Of a stretch of 13,357 nucleotides of DNA, positions 6,926-13,357 are shown one piece after another (the stretch's first letter is position 1; the number at the start of each line of letters is the position of its first letter). Source of the DNA: a bacterium (GTDB lineage Bacteria > Fidelibacterota > Marinisomatia > Marinisomatales > JAHJCW01); contig JAHJCW010000081.1 in NCBI GenBank assembly GCA_018812885.1, positions 1 through 13,357 of the forward strand, written 5' to 3'. The position numbers were made by a program, and so were the translations under genes. A model generated the notes under the pieces. The model worked only from the letters and a program-made list of their open reading frames with translations, did not search any database and had not been told where the DNA came from.

Positions 6926-9742
6926 ATGCGCCTTGGCGCTATAATATTATCATTATTAATCAGCTTTACTGCTGCACAAGACGGTGTTGATTGGGTGCCG
7001 GAAAGTCCCGTTCAAGGTGGACAGATTACTATCTATTATAATTTAGAAAGTCGGGATATTCTTCCCGCGGAGACTAATCCAGTTTACCTGCATTTAGGAT
7101 TTGACGATTGGAATAATACTACTGATTATGCCATGTCCAAAAATACAGATGATGTTTGGGAGTATGAGTTATCAATTCCGCAAGATGTAACAGTGATAGA
7201 TTTTGCATTTACCGATGATACTACTAATTACAATACAGCAAATTGGGATAATAATGGTGGTTACCGTAAAGATTGGCATATTGATGTTTATGCTGAGGGA
7301 TTGTCTGTTATTATAGTTTCACCAAATGTTGTAAATACTTTTGGTAACCTTTTTAGATCTCCGAAAATTATTTCTCAGAATGAGATATTGCCAATTATAG
7401 TTACTTCAGTGACTACAGGTATTCCCGTTGATTCATTGATTCTAAATATAAATAATATAGCGATTTTCAGTACAAATGCGGATACTCTTAAATATAATTT
7501 TAATCCAATAAATTGGATAACAGATCGATTTGAAATACAATGTATCGGTAAAGATTTAAATGGGTTTAGCGATACTTCAGAATTTGCTGTGGTTGTGAGA
7601 CCAGATCAAATTAGTGAGAAACCGACGTCAAACCTAATACCAGGAATAAATCAAGTTGCAAATCGAGGTGTTGGGTTTAGATTATTTGCCCCATATAAAG
7701 AATATGTATATCTCATTGGTGATTTTAACAATTGGGAAGTAGATAATGATTATTTTATGAAAAAATATGAAGTTTCTCCGGATAGTGTATTGTGGTGGTT
7801 TGGTATTCCTATTGCCAATCTTGGTAATTTTGCATATCAATACTTAGTAGATGGAGAAATACGAATTGCCGATCCTTATTCAGAATTTATTCTTGATCCT
7901 TGGAATGATAAGTATATACCTTTAAGCGTATTTCCTAATTTACCTGAATATCCGGATGGTAAAACAAGTGAAGCGGTATCATATTTAGAAATTAATCAAA
8001 CTACCTACGATTGGCAAAACAACGATGACTTCACAAAACTCGAACAAAAAGATTTGGTCATCTATGAATTATTAATTAGAGATTTTATCAAACAGCACGA
8101 TTATAAAACTTTGATCGACACTCTCGATTATTTACAAAAGTTGGGTGTTAATGCCATTGAATTAATGCCGATCAATGAATTTGAGGGTAATTCAAGCTGG
8201 GGTTATAATCCGTCATTTTACTTTTCCCCTGATAAATACTATGGTCCTAAGAATGATCTAAAAGCATTTATCGATGAATGTCATAGGAGGGGAATTGCGG
8301 TTATGCAGGATATTGTTTTAAATCATTCTTATGGTCAATCCCCATTGGTGCGCTTGTATTGGGATGATGTGAATAATCGACCTGCAGACAACAATCCTTG
8401 GTATAATAAAAAGTCTCCAAATACTACTTATTCTTGGGGATATGATTTTAATCATGAAAGTGAACATACCAAGTACTTTGTTGATCGTGTGCTGTGCTAT
8501 TGGATCGAGCAATATAATATTGACGGATTCCGATTAGACTTTACCAAAGGATTTACCAATAAAGGTGGCGATGGCGGTTCATATGATGCGTCCCGCATCG
8601 CGATTTTAAAGCGAATTGCTGATGCAGTTTGGAGTTATGCTCCGATGGCGTATTTAATATTGGAGCATTTTGGCGACAATGTAGAAGAGAAGGAATTAGC
8701 CGATCACGGATTTATGTTATGGGGGAATTCAAACCATAATTATAATGAAGCCACTATGGGCTTTCATGATGTTGAAAATAACAGCATTAAATCCGATTTT
8801 TCATGGGGATTTTATAAAAGTCGTGGATGGACCAAACCAAATTTGGTAACTTACATGGAAAGCCATGATGAAGAACGGTTGATGTATAAAAATTTAAACT
8901 ATGGCAATTCCTCCAGTGATTACAGTGTTAAGAATTTAGAAACTGCTTTAGAACGACAAAAACTCGCCGCAGCATTCTTTTTTACTTTACCGGGACCGAA
9001 AATGATTTGGCAATTTGGAGAACTTGGCTATGATATTTCAATCGATTATAATGGCAGGGTGGGAGAAAAACCAATAAGATGGTACTACTTTAATGATGCT
9101 GACCGCAGGGAGTTATACAATTTGTATTCACAATTGATAAATATGCGCAATAAGAATGAAGTATTTACCAGTCCAAATACAACGGTAGAATTATCATTAA
9201 ATAATTCTAATGGATTGAAAAGAATTGGATTATCACATCCATCAACGAGTGTTATAATTATCGGAAATTTTGGTGTAACAACTCAATCAATTAATCCGCA
9301 GTTTTTTTATACTGCTACATGGTATGATGACATTAATGGAGTTGAGTTAGAGGTAACTGATCAAAATGCTGAAATTGAATTGGCTCCAGGAGAATTTAGG
9401 ATATTCACGAATAAACATTTATTAGCACTCGAAGATGAAAATGACAACACTAATGGTTTACCTGTAAAATTTTCCTTAGACCAGAATTATCCTAATCCAT
9501 TCAATCCTGTTACGACAATTAAATATACAGTTCCATCAGTAGAGACGTTGCATGCAACGTCTCTACAATTAAAAATTTATAATATTCTTGGTAACGAGAT
9601 TGCTACATTAGTTGATGAAGTTAAACCATCAGGGGAATATGAAATTGAGTTCGACGGTACCTCATTCAGTAATGGGATCTATTTTTATTCCTTGTCGATT
9701 AGTGACAAGATTTTGACTAAGAAGATGTTGTTATTGAAATAA
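6926..9742 (+). CDS. Secreted multi-domain GH13 alpha-amylase-like enzyme with T9SS sorting domain
   Basis: Predicted exported alpha-glucan hydrolase, 938 aa. Residues 1-17 are a signal peptide (MRLGAIILSLLISFTAA, cleavage before QDG). About 20-115 resembles CBM25/CBM53-type starch-binding modules (ITIYYN, PVYLHLGFDDWN, WDNNGGYRKDWH). About 125-240 is a probable Ig-like beta-sandwich. About 245-340 is a CBM48/E-set domain (FRLFAP, GDFNNW 265-270, then DPYSEF). The GH13 barrel spans about 375-740: DIVLNH (462-467), GFRLD with R536 and nucleophile D538, acid/base E580 in LILEHF, and SHDE with H647/D648. A beta domain follows, then a T9SS type A sorting domain (about 847-938: QNYPNPFNP at 853-861, ending KMLLLK). 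It should act outside the cell or on the surface. Two stops in a row (TAA TAG, 9740-9745) end the gene. Codons 872-880 and the first base of 881 are a 28-bp palindrome (separate entry). Exact substrate preference is not determinable. Confidence 0.93.
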   Translation: MRLGAIILSLLISFTAAQDGVDWVPESPVQGGQITIYYNLESRDILPAETNPVYLHLGFDDWNNTTDYAMSKNTDDVWEYELSIPQDVTVIDFAFTDDTTNYNTANWDNNGGYRKDWHIDVYAEGLSVIIVSPNVVNTFGNLFRSPKIISQNEILPIIVTSVTTGIPVDSLILNINNIAIFSTNADTLKYNFNPINWITDRFEIQCIGKDLNGFSDTSEFAVVVRPDQISEKPTSNLIPGINQVANRGVGFRLFAPYKEYVYLIGDFNNWEVDNDYFMKKYEVSPDSVLWWFGIPIANLGNFAYQYLVDGEIRIADPYSEFILDPWNDKYIPLSVFPNLPEYPDGKTSEAVSYLEINQTTYDWQNNDDFTKLEQKDLVIYELLIRDFIKQHDYKTLIDTLDYLQKLGVNAIELMPINEFEGNSSWGYNPSFYFSPDKYYGPKNDLKAFIDECHRRGIAVMQDIVLNHSYGQSPLVRLYWDDVNNRPADNNPWYNKKSPNTTYSWGYDFNHESEHTKYFVDRVLCYWIEQYNIDGFRLDFTKGFTNKGGDGGSYDASRIAILKRIADAVWSYAPMAYLILEHFGDNVEEKELADHGFMLWGNSNHNYNEATMGFHDVENNSIKSDFSWGFYKSRGWTKPNLVTYMESHDEERLMYKNLNYGNSSSDYSVKNLETALERQKLAAAFFFTLPGPKMIWQFGELGYDISIDYNGRVGEKPIRWYYFNDADRRELYNLYSQLINMRNKNEVFTSPNTTVELSLNNSNGLKRIGLSHPSTSVIIIGNFGVTTQSINPQFFYTATWYDDINGVELEVTDQNAEIELAPGEFRIFTNKHLLALEDENDNTNGLPVKFSLDQNYPNPFNPVTTIKYTVPSVETLHATSLQLKIYNILGNEIATLVDEVKPSGEYEIEFDGTSFSNGIYFYSLSISDKILTKKMLLLK
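9539..9566. repeat. Perfect 28-bp palindrome inside the T9SS sorting domain
   Basis: The half GTAGAGACGTTGCA (9539-9552) is followed directly by its exact reverse complement (9553-9566), with no loop. It begins on a codon boundary and is read in frame as VETLHATSL, with the last base opening a Gln codon. These residues sit between the conserved TIKYTVPS and LKIYNILG blocks of the sorting domain, where a variable turn is normal. I recall similar GTAGAGACG...CGTCTCTAC palindromes as dispersed small repeats in cyanobacterial and FCB-group genomes, but cannot verify that here. No second copy was seen in this window. Confidence 0.85.
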
Positions 9743-9764
9743 TAGTGTTATTAAAATGTAAAAT

Positions 9765-9821
9765 ATTTAGGAATAATGTAATGATTTAGGAATAATGTAA
9801 TGATTTAGGAATAATGTAATG
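9765..9821 (+). repeat. Three tandem copies of a 19-bp unit carrying a ribosome-binding site and start codon
   Basis: ATTTAGGAATAATGTAATG is repeated exactly three times (9765-9783, 9784-9802, 9803-9821). Each copy holds AGGA followed 8 nt later by ATG; the third ATG (9819) is the start of the protease-like gene. In copies 1 and 2 the same ATG opens a two-codon frame (ATG ATT TAG) whose stop overlaps the next copy's AGGA. Each copy also holds ATGTAA, a start directly followed by a stop, overlapping the final ATG by one base. Confidence 0.9.
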
Positions 9822-10490
9822 AATGTAATCAATATGGAAGAATATTTGTACCCAATATTTATTGTCAACAACCATAAAATTGATAGATTTGTAGGAAGCT
9901 CTTTTTTTATTAACCGTAAAGGGGACTTTATTACTTGTAAACATTTAAAAGATGATCTTAAACAAGGTGAATATTTAGCTTTATATGATTTTATTAATAA
10001 GAAGGCATGTCCAGTGGAAAATATTTTGCATCATCCCCAAAAAGACTTTTGTGTTGGCAAAGTACATATTAATAGTTATAAAATTCTCACTTTTTATGAA
10101 GGTCAAATAAATTTAGGGATGGATATAAGAACAGTTGGTTTTACGTACTGTGGAAATCCAAGTGGAGTCCCAAGAATCGAGCCAAGATTGCTTAAAGGTT
10201 ATATAGTTAGATATTCAAGTATACCGGATAAAGAATGGGCAAACTCAACTTGTGAATTATCATTCCCTGCTTATAAAGGATTTTGTGGTTCACCGGTTCT
10301 AACAATTAATGATGAATTGATTGGTATGATTTATGGTAGCAATATTTCAAAATACTCTGAACATACTATCATAGAATCCACCGAAAATGGGAAAACAAAG
10401 ATTGAGAAACAATTTTCAATAATTGATTTTGCCTTAATTCATACTCCGGAAGACATTAAATTATTCTTAAATGATTTAGATAAAAATTAA
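9819..10490 (+). CDS. Small chymotrypsin-fold peptidase-like protein with Cys at the nucleophile position
   Basis: 223 aa, no signal peptide or membrane segment, so probably cytosolic. The layout is that of trypsin-like peptidases: GSSFFINRKGDFITCKH (26-42, like the GTGF...G.ILTAAH block) gives H42; KDFCVGKV (75-82, like DFAVLKV) gives D76; and KGFCGSPV (153-160) sits where GNSGGPV is expected. Spacings of 34 and 80 residues suit this fold. The nucleophile position is C156 (codon TGT 10284-10286) instead of Ser, as in viral 3C-type cysteine proteases; LIGMIYGS follows as expected. Activity is unproven: it may be a Cys protease or a pseudo-enzyme. The ATG at 9819 is chosen because AGGA lies 8 nt upstream; the in-frame ATG at 9834 has no such site. 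It lies 76 bp after the amylase and could be its last co-transcribed gene, though no link to glucan metabolism is evident. It may be a later addition to the locus. Confidence 0.75.
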   Translation: MNVINMEEYLYPIFIVNNHKIDRFVGSSFFINRKGDFITCKHLKDDLKQGEYLALYDFINKKACPVENILHHPQKDFCVGKVHINSYKILTFYEGQINLGMDIRTVGFTYCGNPSGVPRIEPRLLKGYIVRYSSIPDKEWANSTCELSFPAYKGFCGSPVLTINDELIGMIYGSNISKYSEHTIIESTENGKTKIEKQFSIIDFALIHTPEDIKLFLNDLDKN

Positions 10491-10499
10491 TTATAAAAA

Positions 10500-12476
10500 C
10501 TATCTAATTAATACGACCCCACTTGTTGGTATAACTGATAATATATCAGATATCTTTATATCGCTTGATAAATCTACCTTTTCGCCATTAACCAATACTT
10601 TCCAATCTCCGGTTGGTAAATCGATTTCTAGTTTCTTTTTCGGATCACCGTTTAATGCTACTAAAAATTTGTCTTGTAGAATATATGCTAAAGCTACTTG
10701 TTTACGCACCTCAATAAACTTAAAATCTTTCGGTTTGGAATGCCTGAATTCAGGATACTTTTTACGAAATTGAATCAATCCGCTGTAGTAATTGACTAAC
10801 TCAGAATTCATATCTTTTTCATCCCAATTTAGCCAATTGGTCTCATTATCTTTATTGTAAGAGTTATGATCAATTTGTCCGATCTTATCATCTGGAACAT
10901 TGGTTGTTGCTATTACTTTGCTCCGCGCCCATTCCTGGCCTTCGTGTATAAAAGTGATTCCTTGACTTGTAAAAAGGAACAAAGCACCTAGTTTATTTAA
11001 TGCAAGTTGTTTATCGGATAATTTTGCATTTTCATTTCGATCAAACACTATTTGATGCTCCCCAATATCGCCATTGCCAATACGCACAAAATCACCAAAA
11101 GTATGATCATCATGTGCCTCAAGGTAATTAATGCTGTGCGCAATATCTAAGTACTGACCGCCTTTTTCACGTAATGAACCCATAGCATACCGTTGTAGTG
11201 ATTTTTGGTTATTATCATCAAACCATTTTCCGAATATAAATCCAAGTTTATTAGGATTTTGCCCTTTAACCCCATTTCTAATCTTATCATTGAATGATGC
11301 CCATCCTATATCAGAAAATCCATCGGGGTCGTATCCGCTGCCCCACGGCTCGGCAAGGATAGCTACATTCGGATTTATTGCGCGTAGTTCAGTTAATATT
11401 TGTTTACGAGTTTCCTCGTCAATTAAATATCCTAGATCAAACCGGAAGCCATCAATATGATATTCCGTCAGCCAATATTTTACACTTTCAAGAATCAGCT
11501 TTTGCATTGCCGGATGTTCAGTTTTACAATCATTTCCGCAACCACTTTGCATTATATATTCGCCATTTTTGTCAAGTCTGAAATACATTTCTTTATCAAT
11601 GTGTTTTAATGGATTAAAATCATAATTGGAAACATGGTTGTAAACCACATCCATAATAACTGCAATTCCCTCTTTATGTAATTCCTTAACCATGTTTTTC
11701 ATTTCATCTATAGCATTCCCGCTTGCGCCATTCCATGCATTTGGTTTCATTGTTCCATCAGAAGCATAATAAGATTCCGGTGCAAAGAAAAATGTTGTCA
11801 TATATCCCCAATGGTTCCGTGCATAGGGATTCCAATCATTATACATGTAACAGGTTGAATCTTTGTATGGAATTTCCACATTAGCAAAATCTTGTAGCGG
11901 TAAAATTTGTACGGCATTTACACCCATATCTTTTATATGGTTTATACCACCACGCTGACTTCTATCAGTAAATCCTTTATAAGTACCTGGCGCAATTGAA
12001 CCTGATGATTGATGAGCGGTCATATCACGTAAATGCATTTCATAAATAATTAAATCGCGTGGATCGATTTTCACCCAAGAATCATTTTCCCAATTATAAT
12101 CTGTATTTACAACAAGTGATTTTGCAATATGTCGATAGCTATTTTGTGTTACAGCAGCTTTAGAATATGGATCAGCAATTATTACTGATGAATCGTTGGA
12201 CGGTCCTTCTAATCGGTATCCGTAAAGAGTACCGCAGCCAATATCTTTTAAAGTAATTGTCCACTCACCATTATCATCATTAAACATCGGGAATTCTTTA
12301 CCGGAATTATCTTCGGGATTATCAAATATTACTAAAAATACTTTATCAGATTTTGGTGCATAAAGTTTGAATTCAACACCATCGCTTTTTACAAAAGCGC
12401 CATGGGAAAGAATTTGATCAGTCATATTCTGACACCCCAAAAGAAGAAGAGTCACAGAAAATATTATTTTTTTCAT
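10500..12476 (-). CDS. Pullulanase-like GH13 lipoprotein
   Basis: 658 aa surface enzyme predicted to act on alpha-glucans. The short lipoprotein signal MKKIIFSVTLLLLGC has its lipobox Cys at 15. About 25-105 is a pullulanase-type CBM48 domain (FKLYAP; later ADPYSKA at 101-107). The catalytic barrel starts with DLIIYEMHLRD (141-151) and shows DVVYNH (276-281), GFRFD with R345 and nucleophile D347, acid/base E376 in LAEPWG, and AHDD with H455/D456. A C-terminal beta domain follows (about 580-658). Overall build is that of type I pullulanases, but the YNWGYDP signature of that group is replaced by NHWGYMTTFFFAPE (221-234), so debranching specificity is uncertain. Another GH13 alpha-glucan hydrolase is possible. 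It runs opposite to the operon, converging with the protease-like gene at 9 bp and diverging from the next lipoprotein gene. No clear Shine-Dalgarno precedes this ATG; it is kept because the signal peptide starts here. Confidence 0.88.
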   Translation of the reverse strand: MKKIIFSVTLLLLGCQNMTDQILSHGAFVKSDGVEFKLYAPKSDKVFLVIFDNPEDNSGKEFPMFNDDNGEWTITLKDIGCGTLYGYRLEGPSNDSSVIIADPYSKAAVTQNSYRHIAKSLVVNTDYNWENDSWVKIDPRDLIIYEMHLRDMTAHQSSGSIAPGTYKGFTDRSQRGGINHIKDMGVNAVQILPLQDFANVEIPYKDSTCYMYNDWNPYARNHWGYMTTFFFAPESYYASDGTMKPNAWNGASGNAIDEMKNMVKELHKEGIAVIMDVVYNHVSNYDFNPLKHIDKEMYFRLDKNGEYIMQSGCGNDCKTEHPAMQKLILESVKYWLTEYHIDGFRFDLGYLIDEETRKQILTELRAINPNVAILAEPWGSGYDPDGFSDIGWASFNDKIRNGVKGQNPNKLGFIFGKWFDDNNQKSLQRYAMGSLREKGGQYLDIAHSINYLEAHDDHTFGDFVRIGNGDIGEHQIVFDRNENAKLSDKQLALNKLGALFLFTSQGITFIHEGQEWARSKVIATTNVPDDKIGQIDHNSYNKDNETNWLNWDEKDMNSELVNYYSGLIQFRKKYPEFRHSKPKDFKFIEVRKQVALAYILQDKFLVALNGDPKKKLEIDLPTGDWKVLVNGEKVDLSSDIKISDILSVIPTSGVVLIR

Positions 12477-12549
12477 AGTTTACCATTTTAATTATTATGC
12501 TTTGTGAATATTCAAGTGGCTAAATTATTGCATTATTTGGAAAAGGAAT
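12477..12549. promoter_or_regulatory. Divergent intergenic region between two starch-lipoprotein genes
   Basis: Seventy-three AT-rich bases separate two outward-reading starts, so promoters for both genes should lie here or in adjoining coding sequence. A TTTG at 12501-12504 and TAAATTATTG at 12521-12530 vaguely recall the Bacteroidota TTTG / TAnnTTTG pattern, but spacing and fit are poor. I see no convincing promoter boxes and no clear operator dyad. Shared control of the two genes is inferred from geometry only. Confidence 0.4.
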
Positions 12550-13357
12550 ATGAGAAAAACAATTTATATAATGATACTAATAATTTTGACTGGTTGCATA
12601 AAGAATAGTTCTACTATATCAAATTTCCCAACAATTATGCTGCAAACCGGCTCGGAACAAAATATTGATTTAACAAAATATGTATCAAATTATAATAATA
12701 TTACTATCGGCAAAACCGATGGAGTTACTGCAGAGCATTTAGCAGATTTAAAATTATTAAAACTTACAGCGGATGGTAGTAAATCACTGATTAAACTTCC
12801 GTTAAAAGTAAATAAAACTGATATAATGTTACTTTTGAAAGTGAATCCAATGGTCGCCTATACCTTTTCATACAAATCAGAAGGTAGTGAATCCAATATT
12901 GTAGTTATGGGACAATTCAATGATTGGTCACGTACTGCATTACCATTATACGATGAAGACAATGACGGAATTTATGAGCGAACAGTGTATCTAAAACCAC
13001 AACGGCATGAATATAAATTTGTAGTCGATGGAGTTGAATTGATCGATCCAACTAATCCTATTTTTATTTCAAATAATATCGGTGGATGGAACTCAATTTT
13101 GGAATTAACTGAATTCAAAGCTGAATCGGGCGGAAGGATTATCAAGGAAAAATGGGAGAAAGGATTATTAACATACAAATATAATCCTATTGATGATAGT
13201 TCAACTTTAGAAGAATTGATATTAATTCATAATAATACCTTTGTTGATAATAATTTTTTTTCAATTGATGAAAACGGATTGATTAGTGTTGATTATATGA
13301 AATTTGGAGATGGAACTCTAAGAATTACGGGAATTGATGAAAAAAATCGAGTTATAC
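12550..13357 (+). CDS. CBM48-bearing lipoprotein, probable N-terminus of a GH13 amylase (3' partial)
   Basis: Open from ATG 12550 to the right edge (269 whole codons), so the C-terminus is missing. Lipoprotein signal MRKTIYIMILIILTGC has lipobox LTGC with Cys16. About 17-110 is a beta-rich stretch I do not recognise. About 115-185 is a CBM48/AMPK-type glucan-binding domain: VVMGQFNDWS (118-127), DEDNDGIYE, EYKFVVDG (to 161), DPTNP (166-170), GGWNSILEL. A second beta-rich region follows to the edge. This order (lipobox, N-terminal beta domain, CBM48) is typical of FCB-group surface GH13 enzymes of the neopullulanase/cyclomaltodextrinase kind, whose barrel would start beyond the window; that is inference, since no catalytic motif is visible. 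AAAAGGA ends only 2 nt before the ATG. ATG 12571 is an alternative start, but would drop the Arg-Lys n-region. The gene diverges from the pullulanase-like gene. Confidence 0.75.
   Translation, partial: MRKTIYIMILIILTGCIKNSSTISNFPTIMLQTGSEQNIDLTKYVSNYNNITIGKTDGVTAEHLADLKLLKLTADGSKSLIKLPLKVNKTDIMLLLKVNPMVAYTFSYKSEGSESNIVVMGQFNDWSRTALPLYDEDNDGIYERTVYLKPQRHEYKFVVDGVELIDPTNPIFISNNIGGWNSILELTEFKAESGGRIIKEKWEKGLLTYKYNPIDDSSTLEELILIHNNTFVDNNFFSIDENGLISVDYMKFGDGTLRITGIDEKNRVI

Noticed and set aside
6763..6990. A 75-codon + strand frame across the symporter/amylase junction
   Set aside because: It overlaps the last symporter helices and the amylase signal peptide, both firmly supported in their own frames.
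10476..10507. Inverted repeat TTAGATA...TATCTAA at the convergent gene ends, a possible two-way terminator
   Set aside because: Arms are only 7 bp, AT-rich, with an 18-nt loop and no clean T-run after either arm. This is expected by chance in such AT-rich sequence, and no other terminator was seen there.
12501..12530. TTTG and TAAATTATTG as a Bacteroidota-type promoter for the right-edge lipoprotein
   Set aside because: Spacing between the boxes and the match to TAnnTTTG are both poor; kept only as a remark under the intergenic region.

Overview
This is an AT-rich window (sampled lines run from about 25% to 53% G+C) devoted almost entirely to starch and glycogen. The organism is probably a bacterium of the Fibrobacterota-Chlorobiota-Bacteroidota (FCB) group, something like an Ignavibacteriota, Calditrichota or Neomarinimicrobiota relative. 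The main evidence is the type IX secretion (T9SS) C-terminal sorting domain on the secreted amylase (NYPNPFNP ... KMLLLK). Supporting evidence is the cyanobacterial/plant-like GlgC and the AT-rich, weak Shine-Dalgarno gene starts. I cannot fix the phylum from sequence alone.

Layout. Positions 1-6916 plus 6926-9742 form a tight + strand operon. In order it holds: (1) a very long GH13-GT5 fusion, open at the left window edge, joining an amylase-like domain to a complete glycogen/starch synthase; (2) glgC, ADP-glucose pyrophosphorylase, 2 bp later; (3) a sodium:solute symporter of the SSS family, 20 bp later; (4) a T9SS-exported, multi-domain alpha-amylase-like GH13 enzyme, 9 bp later. After a 76-bp gap largely made of a 19-bp triplicated repeat comes (5) a small cytosolic chymotrypsin-fold protein with Cys at the nucleophile position. 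It converges, 9 bp apart, with (6) a minus-strand pullulanase-like GH13 lipoprotein. A 73-bp divergent intergenic region separates that gene from (7) a second + strand lipoprotein with a CBM48-type domain, cut off by the right edge and probably the N-terminus of another GH13 enzyme.

How the genes may work together (inference). Secreted and surface-anchored GH13 enzymes would cut external starch or glycogen. The SSS symporter could import a released sugar. GlgC would make ADP-glucose, and the GT5 half of the fusion would polymerise it into intracellular glycogen, with the attached GH13 half trimming, priming or remodelling the glucan. Breakdown outside, import, and storage inside would thus be encoded side by side. 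No SusC/SusD-type pair is visible in this window.

Most unusual points: the GH13-GT5 fusion with a GlgE-like 'NPD' region IV; a perfect 28-bp palindrome translated in frame inside the T9SS sorting domain; a 19-bp tandem repeat that triplicates a ribosome-binding site plus start codon ahead of gene 5; and the Cys-for-Ser change in the protease-like protein.
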